The notes: generated from the letters alone by a model not told the origin. Shown: positions 1 through 7,524, numbered from the stretch's first letter. The stretch is DNA of 20,818 nucleotides from Pseudomonadota bacterium (GCA_022560215.1 JADFTO010000012.1:1-20818), one strand, 5' to 3'. Made by a program: numbers and translations.

Positions 1-1
1 G

Positions 2-613
2 GAACCCGCGGGATGCGTGCTCCGCGGGCTGCGGCGGGCCGATCTCGACCCGGTCGGCGCCGCCGTGGTGCTGGGGGCGGGGAGCATGGGGCTCCTTCAC
101 CTGCTGGTCCTGGGCGCGGTCTATCCGGGCGTCGCGGTGACGGTCGTCGATCCGGTGGCGGAAAGGCGCGCGCTGGCGGAAAAGCTCGGCGCTTCCGAGG
201 CTACGGCGCCCGGGCCCGAGGCCCTCGATGCCGTGCTCTCCTCCACTAAGGGCTTCGGCGCCGATGCCGTCTTCGACACGGTCGGCGGCGAGAGCACCCT
301 GGAGGACGGCCTCGACCTGACCCGCCGGGGGGGAACCGTCGTCCTCTTCGCCCACGCGCCCGAGCAGGCGAAAGCGGGATTCAACCTGAATTCGGTGTTC
401 AAGTTCGAGCGCCGGATATTGGGAACCTATTCGGCGGCCTTGAAGGAACAGGCCGAGATCTTCGAGTTGGTCGGCAACGGCGATTTGGATCCATCTTGCC
501 TGGTCACCCACAAAATGCCCCTCGACGATTTCGAGCAGGGCGTCTCGCTGGTCAGGAAACGCCAGGCCCTGAAGGTCCTGTTCACGCCTTCCAGGGAGGC
601 ATCAAGCGCGTAG
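2..613 (+). CDS. Zinc-type (MDR) alcohol/polyol dehydrogenase, 5'-truncated by the window edge
   Basis: This is the C-terminal part of a medium-chain dehydrogenase/reductase. The frame is open from base 2 and begins EPAGCVLRG, the family's conserved Glu-Pro segment before the nucleotide-binding fold (the next gene has EPLGCVLHG). A Rossmann motif GAGSMG follows, then VDP (the Asp that selects NAD over NADP). The stretch GFGADAVFDTVGG and the C-terminal lid region are typical of zinc-dependent sorbitol or threonine dehydrogenase relatives. The catalytic zinc ligands and structural-zinc cysteines lie outside the window, so substrate cannot be inferred. The stop TAG at 611-613 overlaps a possible GTG start of the next gene, so the two paralogous enzymes are probably co-transcribed and may act on consecutive or related sugar-alcohol substrates. 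The family call is firm; the reaction is unknown. Confidence 0.85.
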   Translation, partial: EPAGCVLRGLRRADLDPVGAAVVLGAGSMGLLHLLVLGAVYPGVAVTVVDPVAERRALAEKLGASEATAPGPEALDAVLSSTKGFGADAVFDTVGGESTLEDGLDLTRRGGTVVLFAHAPEQAKAGFNLNSVFKFERRILGTYSAALKEQAEIFELVGNGDLDPSCLVTHKMPLDDFEQGVSLVRKRQALKVLFTPSREASSA

Positions 614-630
614 TGGACATCCCAAGGACA

Positions 631-1680
631 ATGCAGGCGGCGGTGCTGCTGGGACCCGAGCGCATCGAAATCCAGGAACTCCCCGTGCCCCGGCCCGGCC
701 CCGGCGAGATACTGCTCAGCGTCGAGGCCGCCACGACGTGCGGCACCGATGTCAAGGTCTACCGGCTGGGCGGCCATCCCCGCATGCTCCGGGCGCCCGC
801 CCTGTTCGGCCACGAAATGGCGGGACGGGTCGCCGCCGCCGGGGCCGGGGTGACGGAATTTGCCCTGGGCGATCCGGTGGTGGTCGCCAACTCCGCGCCC
901 TGTCTCGCCTGCGGACCATGCAAGATGGGCCGTGAAAACCTGTGCGAGGACCTGCAATACCTGAATGGCGCCTTCGCGGAATTTCTCCTGGTGCCCGAGC
1001 GTTTCGTCCGCCTAAACACCCACCCGATCCCCAACGGCCTGTCCTTCGCCAGGGCCGCCCTGACGGAACCCTTGGGCTGCGTCCTCCACGGCATCGATGC
1101 CTGCGACCTGCAACGATACGGCCAGGGGGTGGAAATCCTGGTTTTCGGCGCCGGTCCCATCGGCCTCCTGTTCACGGCCGCCCTGGCGGCGGACGGGCAT
1201 CGGGTCATCCTGGCGGACCCCAATCCGGGCCGCCTGGAGACCGGCAAGGCGCTGGGCGCCGCCGACACCATCGAGATCGCCAGGGGCGGCGGCCAGGCTG
1301 ACGCGGCGCGCGCCAGGACCGAGGACGGAAAGGGCGCCTGGGTGGCCATCGACGCCACCGGCGTACCTGAGGTCTGGTCGGACGCCATCGCCTCTCTCAG
1401 GCCCGGGGGGCTGGCCAATCTCTTCGGCGGCTGCGCACCCGGCGCCACCATTCTCCTCGACGCCGCCCTGGTTCATTACGGCGAACTCACCATCAAGGGC
1501 GCCTACCACCACCGGCCAGATTCAATCCGCAAGGCGCTGAAGCTGCTCTCCGGCCCCGGCCTCGAGGCCGACCTCCTGCTTAGCGGCGAGAAGCCGATCG
1601 AGGGCGTCGAAGAGGCCCTCCGCAGCATGATGCGCAAGGAGGCCCTGAAAGTGGTGATCAGGAAGCAGGCGGGGGGATGA
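631..1680 (+). CDS. Zinc-dependent alcohol/polyol dehydrogenase (MDR family)
   Basis: This 349-residue cytoplasmic NAD(P)-dependent dehydrogenase has the full family length. Catalytic zinc ligands are visible as CGTD (Cys37) and GHE (His61-Glu62). The structural zinc lobe is Cys91, Cys94, Cys97 and Cys105 in CLACGPCKMGRENLC. The Rossmann motif is GAGPIG, followed by LADPN. Family relatives oxidise sorbitol, threonine or amino sugars. No substrate-specific motif is recognisable, so the reaction is left open. I chose ATG 631 because the protein then begins MQAAVLL, the usual family N-terminus. An in-frame GTG at 613 overlaps the upstream stop and is the alternative start. It follows a related dehydrogenase directly, suggesting one operon of paralogues. 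Confidence 0.88.
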   Translation: MQAAVLLGPERIEIQELPVPRPGPGEILLSVEAATTCGTDVKVYRLGGHPRMLRAPALFGHEMAGRVAAAGAGVTEFALGDPVVVANSAPCLACGPCKMGRENLCEDLQYLNGAFAEFLLVPERFVRLNTHPIPNGLSFARAALTEPLGCVLHGIDACDLQRYGQGVEILVFGAGPIGLLFTAALAADGHRVILADPNPGRLETGKALGAADTIEIARGGGQADAARARTEDGKGAWVAIDATGVPEVWSDAIASLRPGGLANLFGGCAPGATILLDAALVHYGELTIKGAYHHRPDSIRKALKLLSGPGLEADLLLSGEKPIEGVEEALRSMMRKEALKVVIRKQAGG

Positions 1681-1768
1681 GCGCCCGCCGAACTCGGGGA
1701 CAGGGACCGCCGTTTACCCTTTGTTGATTATCGGCCGATAGGGTGGCATCCGGATAAGGAGCGCCAGA

Positions 1769-2068
1769 ATGGCTGAAGTCCTTGGAATTACTGCGTTCTT
1801 GATGGCCTTCGGGGCGATCGCGTTGGGTTCCGAAGCCCTGCGCCGGGCATCAAACCCCGCCGACGGGCCGACCAGGGCCGACCTCAGCGACCTCAAGATC
1901 GCCCTCCTGGAGACCGAGAATGCGCTGGCCAAACGCCTGCACGAGCAGGAGAAGGTGATCCGCATCCTCAAGAACGTGATCGCCGACGACAGGAACCGGG
2001 AGCCGGCCATCCCCGCCGGCGGCGAAAACTACGTGCCCTCCCAATACCGCGAGCGGAACGCCGCCTGA
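1769..2068 (+). CDS. Small membrane-anchored coiled-coil protein, unknown function
   Basis: This 99-residue protein starts at ATG 1769 behind an AAGGAG ribosome-binding site (about 1757-1762). Residues 4-22 (VLGITAFLMAFGAIALGSE) form a single hydrophobic segment. A charged helix follows at about residues 38-72 (DLSDLKIALLETENAL...HEQEKVIRILKNVI) with heptad-like spacing, then a short polar tail. The layout, an N-terminal anchor with a cytoplasmic coiled coil, resembles small envelope proteins of the phage-shock PspB type, but I see no real PspB signature. I infer a membrane-tethered oligomeric protein and assign no function. A 12-bp palindrome, CTCCTTAAGGAG (2083-2094), lies just after the stop. 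It stands alone, with an 88-bp gap from the dehydrogenase gene. Confidence 0.7.
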   Translation: MAEVLGITAFLMAFGAIALGSEALRRASNPADGPTRADLSDLKIALLETENALAKRLHEQEKVIRILKNVIADDRNREPAIPAGGENYVPSQYRERNAA

Positions 2069-2120
2069 CCGCCCATCGGCGCCTCCTTAAGGAGCCCACC
2101 GGCGAGTCCTCTGCATAATT

Positions 2121-2129
2121 TGTGGATAA
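2121..2129 (-). promoter_or_regulatory. Perfect DnaA-box sequence (copy 1)
   Basis: TGTGGATAA is the reverse complement of TTATCCACA, the canonical high-affinity DnaA box. A second identical copy in the same orientation starts 55 bp downstream. Whether DnaA binds here is inference. Confidence 0.45.
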
Positions 2130-2171
2130 ATTCCGGTTCCCTTCAAAATCTCTAGGTATTTCAAGGCCCTG

Positions 2172-2199
2172 GTCTTGTGGATAACTTTGCCCACAAGAC
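2172..2199. promoter_or_regulatory. Stem-loop containing a second perfect DnaA-box sequence
   Basis: GTCTTGTGG (2172-2180) and CCACAAGAC (2191-2199) are perfect 9-bp inverted repeats separated by 10 bases. The left arm and loop together contain TGTGGATAA (2176-2184), a second perfect DnaA box on the minus strand. No T-run follows, so a Rho-independent terminator is unlikely. It could be a DnaA-binding regulatory site, part of an origin-like region, or a chance palindrome. Confidence 0.4.
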
Positions 2200-2228
2200 G
2201 CCCTTGGAACCCACTATGTATAATCCGC

Positions 2229-2546
2229 ATTTCCCAAATGAACCCATGATTTAACGACAGCGCCGTCCGGCTCCGGCTTCACGCCCTGGCCTGCAATTTC
2301 GCCGACTCCATGCGGACGTTGGCCTTGCCGAAGGAGGTGGAGCACTGGTCGCTGAGCAGGCTGCGGGAGAAGCTGGTCAGGATCGGTGCCAAAGTGGTCC
2401 GCCCATGGCCGGTACGTCACCTTCCAATTGGCCGGGGTGGCGGTGCCGAGGAAACTGTGGCCGTCGGATTCCAGAGGAGGAAAGACATTCCAACGGCGGT
2501 GCAATTTGGGTATAGTGACTATGGAACATAAGGTTACTTGGGAAAT
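2229..2546. mobile_element. Internally deleted IS1380-like insertion sequence scar
   Basis: A perfect 9-bp inverted repeat, ATTTCCCAA (2229-2237) and TTGGGAAAT (2538-2546), brackets the transposase remnant. Partial matches continue outside and inside the core: CC precedes the core by two bases on each arm, and AACC follows within it. I read these as the two ends of an element that lost most of its interior and kept only the C-terminal part of its transposase. No target-site duplication is obvious. The inverted-repeat assignment is inference; the transposase similarity is the stronger evidence. Confidence 0.5.
2253..2460 (+). pseudogene. Remnant of IS1380-family (DDE group 1) transposase, C-terminal part, frameshifted
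   Basis: Read from 2253, the frame gives NDSAVRLRLHALACNF and then MRTLALPKEVEHWSLSRL and REKLVRIGAKVV. This matches my memory of the C-terminal region of IS1380-family transposases (HALAYNLGNFLRTLALP..., WSLTTLREKL.KIGAKVV.HGRYVTFQLAEVAVPR). After KVVR the similarity jumps one base to another frame, giving RHGRYVTFQLAGVAVPR. One extra C in the run at about 2400-2403 explains the jump. An in-frame stop TGA (2247-2249) sits just upstream, and everything N-terminal, including most of the catalytic DDE core, is missing. The gene cannot encode an active transposase. Its position immediately upstream of the AT-rich nirK cassette suggests the element was involved in, or followed, its acquisition. 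Confidence 0.75.
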
Positions 2547-2583
2547 ATGGGGTTAGGTAAACATTCTTTAGTTGGAACGGCAA

Positions 2584-3729
2584 ATGAACAAGGAAAATGA
2601 AAATCAAGAAGGCGTCTCTCGTAGAACCTTTCTTTCAGGTGCGGCTGCCGTTGGCTCCGGATTGTTGGTAGCCGAATTGGGCGCGCCCTCTGCCCAAGCC
2701 GCCACTTCGCTTTCCGCAAGCCAATTAGCAAATCTGCCGCGCGTGAGGCAGAAATTGGTTGCGCCGCCATTTGCGCCCGAACATGACCAGGTTGCCAAGG
2801 GCGGCCCAAAGGTGGTCGAAATTCGATTGGTCATTGATGAAAAAATTATGGTTCTCGACGATGACGGCGCCGAGATCTGGGCGTTGACATTTAATGGTTC
2901 GGTTCCCGGTCCATTAATTGTTGTGCATGAGGGCGACTACGTCGAAGTGACGCTGGTCAACCCCGACACGAGCGCCATGGAACACAACATCGATTTCCAC
3001 GCCGCCACCGGCGCTCTTGGCGGCGGTGCGTTGACGCTTGTTTCACCCGGCGAAGAAGCCGTATTGCGCTTTAAGGCGACCAAGCCTGGCGTTTTTGTTT
3101 ATCACTGCGCTCCCGGTGGCGTGATGATCCCATACCATGTCGTCCATGGCATGAACGGCGCCATCATGGTTTTGCCGCGCGATGGCCTCAAAGGAAAAGA
3201 TGGCAAGCCCATTCATTATGATCGGATTTATTATATTGGCGAACAGGATTACTACTTGTCTAAAGATGATGACGGAGAATACAAAAAATACGAAAGCGCC
3301 GGCGAAGACTACGCCGATTCATTGGAGGTCATGGCTACTCTGACGCCTAGCCATATTGTATTCAATGGCGCGGTTGGAGCACTGACGGGGGACAATGCCC
3401 TAAAGGCGAAAGTTGGCGAAACGGTTATGATTATTCATTCCCAGGCCAATCACGATACGCGTCCGCATCTTATCGGTGGGCACGGCGATAACGTCTGGTC
3501 CACAGGTTCATTTTCCGACGATCCGCAAACGGGGCTGGAAACTTGGTTTATCGCGGGCGGCGCCGCGGGCGCGGCGACCTATACGTTTAAACAGCCGGGG
3601 GTCTACGCTTACGTCAACCACAACCTGATTGAGGCTGTCCTTAAAGGTGCATTGGCTCTCTTTAAGGTCGATGGCGTTTGGGACAACGATCTGATGATGC
3701 AAGTCAAAAAGCCAAGCCCTATTCGATAG
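2584..3729 (+). CDS. nirK: Copper-containing nitrite reductase (NO-forming), Tat-exported
   Basis: NirK reduces nitrite to nitric oxide in the periplasm, the first gas-producing step of denitrification. The 381-residue protein has a twin-arginine signal, SRRTFLS (residues 12-18), before a hydrophobic stretch ending in SAQA. Two cupredoxin domains follow. Type 1 copper ligands are His134 (EHNIDFH), Cys175 (VYHCAP), His185 and Met190 (YHVVHGMNG). Type 2 ligands are His139, His174 and His346 (VNHNLIE). The catalytic Asp137 and His300 (LIGGHGD) are both present, so the enzyme should be active. ATG 2584 fits the Tat signal; an in-frame TTG at 2572 is possible but unneeded. The ribosome-binding site is weak. 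I found no FNR/NNR-type TTGAT-N4-ATCAA site upstream. The gene is clearly AT-richer than its surroundings, lies next to an IS scar, and is followed by its probable electron donor. Confidence 0.95.
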   Translation: MNKENENQEGVSRRTFLSGAAAVGSGLLVAELGAPSAQAATSLSASQLANLPRVRQKLVAPPFAPEHDQVAKGGPKVVEIRLVIDEKIMVLDDDGAEIWALTFNGSVPGPLIVVHEGDYVEVTLVNPDTSAMEHNIDFHAATGALGGGALTLVSPGEEAVLRFKATKPGVFVYHCAPGGVMIPYHVVHGMNGAIMVLPRDGLKGKDGKPIHYDRIYYIGEQDYYLSKDDDGEYKKYESAGEDYADSLEVMATLTPSHIVFNGAVGALTGDNALKAKVGETVMIIHSQANHDTRPHLIGGHGDNVWSTGSFSDDPQTGLETWFIAGGAAGAATYTFKQPGVYAYVNHNLIEAVLKGALALFKVDGVWDNDLMMQVKKPSPIR

Positions 3730-3807
3730 GCCTGGCCTGAAAATATCAAGATCAAGTTGTTGTCCAGAAATGTCTTGTTGAAGGCGTTAACGGATCAGGA
3801 GTTTTCG

Positions 3808-4527
3808 GTGAAATTTACAAATATAATTTCCCTTTGCGTGGCGGGCGTCGTCTTTATCACGGGATCCGTAGCCATGGCAGCAGGCGATATTGCCAGGGGC
3901 AAAAAAATCGCTAAAAAATGCATTGCTTGCCACACATTGGAGAAAGGTGGAAAAACCAAACTTGGACCCAACCTGTTCGGTATCTTCGGCAGTCCGGTCG
4001 CTTCCGTAAAAGGGTACAAGTATTCGAAAGCCATGGCGGCGTCGGGAATTATCTGGAACGAAGCGGCTTTCACCGAATTTTTGACCAAACCGAAAAAATT
4101 CGTAAAAGGCACGAAGATGAGCTTCGCTGGCCTCAAGAATGCGAAGCAAAGAGCGGATCTGGTCGCCTATTTCAAATCTTTGACGGATGCCGCGCCAGTT
4201 TCGGCCCAGATGGTCCCGGGCGACGCGGCTGAGGGTAAAATCGTTGCAATCAATCAATGCAAAGTCTGCCATAGCTTCGAGAAGGGTGGAAAAATTATTT
4301 TTGGCCCGAATTTATTTGGCGTTTATGGTAAACCCGCAGGTGCCGTTAAGGGATATAACTATTCGAAAGCCTTGTTGGGGTCGGGTCTTACTTGGACTGA
4401 CGCAACCCTGATCGAGTTTTTGGCCAATCCGGAGCAATTTATCAAAGGCACCAAGGCAAGATTTCCTGGCGTAAAAAGCGCCAAAAAGAGAGCCGACCTT
4501 ATCGCTTATTTAAAAACCTTAAAATAG
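3808..4527 (+). CDS. Two-domain (diheme) class I cytochrome c, probable electron donor to NirK
   Basis: I prefer the GTG start at 3808: an AGGAG site sits six bases upstream, and the product then begins with a clean Sec signal, VKFTNIISLCVAGVVFITG, ending AMA. The track start at TTG 3757 would bury this signal. The 239-residue periplasmic protein consists of two homologous cytochrome c domains, residues about 25-127 and 137-239. Heme-binding motifs are CIACH (38-42) and CKVCH (151-155), each followed by GPNLFG and GY.YSKA. Domain 1 has the axial Met104 in KGTKMSFAG. The matching position in domain 2 is Ala217 (KGTKARFPG), with no other Met downstream of CKVCH, so the second heme lacks the usual sixth ligand. 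The gene shares nirK's AT-rich composition and lies 78 bp behind it, suggesting a co-acquired pair. An internal duplication of a c550-like cytochrome is the likely origin. Confidence 0.92.
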   Translation: MKFTNIISLCVAGVVFITGSVAMAAGDIARGKKIAKKCIACHTLEKGGKTKLGPNLFGIFGSPVASVKGYKYSKAMAASGIIWNEAAFTEFLTKPKKFVKGTKMSFAGLKNAKQRADLVAYFKSLTDAAPVSAQMVPGDAAEGKIVAINQCKVCHSFEKGGKIIFGPNLFGVYGKPAGAVKGYNYSKALLGSGLTWTDATLIEFLANPEQFIKGTKARFPGVKSAKKRADLIAYLKTLK

Positions 4528-4659
4528 TCTGCTCTTAAAGAGTCCGAAAAGTATCCGTTCTGGCAAAATTGCCTTAGCATGATTTTGGTCATGGCAAGGT
4601 GGGTGAGTGCGGTTGCGGTTCTGGCCTTTGGCCATTTGAGCTATTGTCAATAGATATTG

Positions 4660-4675
4660 AAGCGGCCCGCCGCTT
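4660..4675. terminator. Hairpin between cytochrome c and aminotransferase genes, possible weak terminator
   Basis: AAGCGG and CCGCTT form a perfect 6-bp stem around the loop CCCG. A second inverted repeat, GGGTCA (4676-4681) and TGACCC (4696-4701), follows at once. Neither is followed by a T-run, so a terminator role is uncertain. The rest of the 249-bp gap (4528-4776) shows nothing recognisable, but the base composition changes here from the AT-rich cassette back to the GC-rich background. Confidence 0.3.
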
Positions 4676-4776
4676 GGGTCATGTATAGGGACGCTTGACC
4701 CGGCGCGTTCCCGACGCGTCGGGTTATCCAATCGGCGGCCCGCTGGCCGCCCCTAAAGCTGAGGACTCAAAAACCA

Positions 4777-6147
4777 ATGAGAAACGAATCGGCGGCCAGC
4801 CGGGACCTGGCCTATCAAGTGCGCGGCTATTCGGACCTAAAGGGGCGCCGGGAACCCCTGGTCATCGTCCGCGGCGACGGCATCCATGTCATCGACCAAG
4901 ACGGCAAGTCCTACATCGAGGGCCTGGCGGGCCTTTGGTGCACGGCGCTCGGCTTCGGCGAGGAACGGCTGGCCGAGGCCGCGGACAAGCAGATGCGCCG
5001 GCTTCCCAACTATCACGGTTTCGGCAACGTGGTCCCGGAGATCACCGTCGATCTGGCGGAAAAGCTGATCGGGCTGGCGCCAGTGCCTATGTCCAAGGTG
5101 CTGTTCACCAACTCCGGCTCGGAAGCCAACGACCTGGCGATCAAGCTGATCTGGTACGTCAACAACGCCCTCGGGCGGCCGCGGAAAAAGAAGCTCGTGT
5201 CCCGCCTCAAGGGCTATCACGGGGTCACCGTGGCCTCGGGCAGCCTCACCGGCCTGCCCCATATCCACGCCGATTTCGACCTGCCAATGGCGGGCGTCCT
5301 GCACGCGGACTGCCCCCATTACTACCACTACGGCGAAGATGGAGAATCGGAGGAGGATTTCGCCACCCGATGCGCCGAAAACCTGGACAAGCTGATCGTC
5401 GGTGAAGGGCCAGACACGGTCGCCGCCTTTTTCGCCGAACCGGTCATGTGCGCGGGCGGGGTCATCCCACCGCCTGCCACCTACTTCGAGAAGGTCCAGG
5501 AGGTGCTGGCAAAGCATGACGTGATGCTCGTCGCCGACGAGGTGATCTGCGGCTTCGGGCGCACCGGCAACATGTGGGGAAGCCAGACCTACGGCCTTAA
5601 ACCCGACATGATGGTCACCGGCAAGGCCCTGTCGTCGGGCTACCTGCCCATCTCGGCGTTGATGGTGTCCGAGCCCATATACGAGGCCATGGTGCTGGAA
5701 AGCGAGAAGCTGGGGCTCTTCGGCCACGGCTCCACCTACGCGGGCCATCCGGTGGCCGCCGCCGTGGCGCTCGAGACCATCGCCATCTTCGAAGAGCGGG
5801 ACATCGTCGGCAAGGCCAGGGATCTTGCCCCCGCCTTCCAGGAAGCCTTGGCCGGATTCGCGGACCATCCCCTGGTGGGGGAGGCCCGGGGCGTCGGCCT
5901 GGTCGGGGGCCTGGAGTTGGTCAAGGACAAGGAAAAGCGGGAGGTTTTCGATCCCATCGGCCCGGTGGGCGCCTACTGCAAGGACCGGGCCCAGGACCAC
6001 GGCCTGCTGATCCGGGCCATAGGCGACGTCATCGCCGTCTGCCCGCCCCTGGTGATCGAAGGACCCGAGGTCGCGGAACTGTTCGCCCGCCTGGGCCGCG
6101 CCCTGGACGACACCGCCGCCTGGGCGGCGGACGAGGGGCTGATTTGA
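4777..6147 (+). CDS. Class III pyridoxal-phosphate aminotransferase (omega-amino acid/polyamine type)
   Basis: This 456-residue cytoplasmic enzyme transfers an omega-amino group from substrates such as beta-alanine, GABA, putrescine or taurine to pyruvate or a 2-oxo acid. The exact donor is not decidable here. Family marks in order are GLWCTALGFGEERLAEAA near residue 53, TNSGSEANDLAIK (about 111-123, phosphate-binding), KGYHG (145-149), the cofactor-binding Asp in VADEVICGFGRTG (about 262-273), and the Schiff-base Lys283 in VTGKALSSGYLP. GHGSTYAGHPVAAA near 325 completes the active site. Length is normal for the family. The start ATG 4777 has a GAGG about 12 bases upstream, a rather long spacing. 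hemA follows after 132 bp, which could be a separate transcription unit. A long antisense frame across this gene is a codon-bias shadow. Confidence 0.9.
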   Translation: MRNESAASRDLAYQVRGYSDLKGRREPLVIVRGDGIHVIDQDGKSYIEGLAGLWCTALGFGEERLAEAADKQMRRLPNYHGFGNVVPEITVDLAEKLIGLAPVPMSKVLFTNSGSEANDLAIKLIWYVNNALGRPRKKKLVSRLKGYHGVTVASGSLTGLPHIHADFDLPMAGVLHADCPHYYHYGEDGESEEDFATRCAENLDKLIVGEGPDTVAAFFAEPVMCAGGVIPPPATYFEKVQEVLAKHDVMLVADEVICGFGRTGNMWGSQTYGLKPDMMVTGKALSSGYLPISALMVSEPIYEAMVLESEKLGLFGHGSTYAGHPVAAAVALETIAIFEERDIVGKARDLAPAFQEALAGFADHPLVGEARGVGLVGGLELVKDKEKREVFDPIGPVGAYCKDRAQDHGLLIRAIGDVIAVCPPLVIEGPEVAELFARLGRALDDTAAWAADEGLI

Positions 6148-6204
6148 GCCCTTCCCGTCCCCCCGCACAACCGGCACGGATTCGGAAGGTGGCCTTGAAA
6201 GTGA

Positions 6205-6226
6205 AAAAAGAGTAGAAAAAGAGTAG
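6205..6226 (+). repeat. Perfect tandem 11-bp direct repeat upstream of hemA
   Basis: AAAAAGAGTAG occurs twice without a gap (6205-6215 and 6216-6226), ending 53 bp before the hemA start. The all-purine-plus-T unit is about one helical turn long, so two proteins could bind the same DNA face. It stands out in a GC-rich setting. Role as an operator or curved DNA is inference. Confidence 0.6.
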
Positions 6227-6279
6227 ATTATGGGCCGGGGGTATCCTGCCAGAGGACGCCTTTCCTGGGAAACGCCTTC

Positions 6280-7491
6280 ATGGACTACCAAGAATTTTTC
6301 GAAAATAAAATAGCCGCCCTGAAAACCGAAGGCCGCTACCGCATCTTCGCCGATCTGGAACGCCACGCGGGCGCTTTCCCCAAGGCCAGGGTCCGCCGCG
6401 ACGGCAAGATCAAGGATATCACCATCTGGTGTTCCAACGATTACATGGGCATGGGCCAAAACCCCTCGACCCTGGCCGCCATGCACGAGGCCATCGACCT
6501 CTGCGGCGCCGGCGCCGGCGGCACCCGGAACATCTCGGGCACCAATCATTTCCACGTCCTCCTGGAAAACGAGCTGGCCGACCTTCACCGGACCGAGGCG
6601 GCCCTGATCTTCGGTTCCGGGTGGGTCGCCAACTTGACCACGCTTTCCACGTTGGGGCGCATGATCCCGGACTGCGTGTTCGTTTCCGACGAGAAGAACC
6701 ACAACTCCATGATCGAGGGGATCATCCATTCCAGGGCCGAGAAGAAGATCTTCAAGCACAACGACGTCGCCCACCTGGACCGCTGCCTGGGCGAGATCGA
6801 GCCCGACCGGCCCAAGCTTGTGGCCTTCGAATCGGTCTATTCCATGGACGGCGACATCTCGCCCATCGGGGAAATCTGCGACATCGCCGAAAAGTACGGC
6901 GCCATGACCTTCCTCGACGAAGTTCACGCGGTAGGCATGTACGGGCCCACCGGCGCCGGGGTCGCCGAGCGCGACGGCCACATGCACCGCATCACGGTGA
7001 TCCAGGGAACCCTGGCCAAGGCGTTCGGCGTGGTCGGCGGATACATCGCCGGGACCGCGGCCATGTGCGACTTCATCCGCTCCTACGGGACCGGGTTCAT
7101 CTTCTCGACCGCCATGCCGCCGCCCGTCGCCGCCGCGGCCCGGGCCAGCGTGCGCTACTTGAAGGAGCACAACGAGCTCCGGGAAAGACACCAGGAACGG
7201 GCGGCGACCCTGAAGCGGCGGCTGAGGGAGATCAACATTCCCGTCATGCCATCGGTCAGCCATATCGTGCCGGTGCTCGTCGGCGATCCGGTGCTGTGCA
7301 AGCAGGCCAGCGACTTCCTGATGGACAGCCATGACATCTATGTCCAGTCCATCAACTACCCCACCGTGGCCCGCGGGACCGAACGCCTGCGCTTCACGCC
7401 TTCGCCCCTTCACACCGACGCCGACATGGATCACCTGGTCGAATCCCTGGCCAAGGCGTGGAACCGCCTGGGCCTGAAGGCCGCGGCCTGA
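6280..7491 (+). CDS. hemA: 5-aminolevulinate synthase (C4 pathway)
   Basis: HemA condenses glycine with succinyl-CoA to give 5-aminolevulinate, the first committed step of tetrapyrrole synthesis in alphaproteobacteria. The 403-residue product has the usual bacterial length. Conserved segments include CSNDYMGMG (51-59), GAGAGGTRNISGTNHFH (76-92), FESVYSMDGD near 193, the cofactor Asp in FLDEVHAVGMYGPTGAG (about 211-227), and the Schiff-base Lys247 in GTLAKAFGVVGG. The C-terminal INYPTVARGTERLR is also typical and helps separate it from the related 2-amino-3-ketobutyrate CoA ligase. The start ATG 6280 has only a weak GGGAA upstream. A tandem 11-bp repeat lies in its promoter region. A PadR-like regulator gene follows after 33 bp. 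Heme demand fits the c-type cytochrome encoded nearby, but that pairing may be coincidental. Confidence 0.96.
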   Translation: MDYQEFFENKIAALKTEGRYRIFADLERHAGAFPKARVRRDGKIKDITIWCSNDYMGMGQNPSTLAAMHEAIDLCGAGAGGTRNISGTNHFHVLLENELADLHRTEAALIFGSGWVANLTTLSTLGRMIPDCVFVSDEKNHNSMIEGIIHSRAEKKIFKHNDVAHLDRCLGEIEPDRPKLVAFESVYSMDGDISPIGEICDIAEKYGAMTFLDEVHAVGMYGPTGAGVAERDGHMHRITVIQGTLAKAFGVVGGYIAGTAAMCDFIRSYGTGFIFSTAMPPPVAAAARASVRYLKEHNELRERHQERAATLKRRLREINIPVMPSVSHIVPVLVGDPVLCKQASDFLMDSHDIYVQSINYPTVARGTERLRFTPSPLHTDADMDHLVESLAKAWNRLGLKAAA

Positions 7492-7524
7492 GCGGCCGGG
7501 AGAACCCATAAGGAAGCTTGGGAA

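Noticed and set aside
2464..2583. Search for an FNR/NNR (TTGAT-N4-ATCAA) box before nirK
   Set aside because: No acceptable match was found; half-sites such as ATCAAG near 3745 are not paired correctly.
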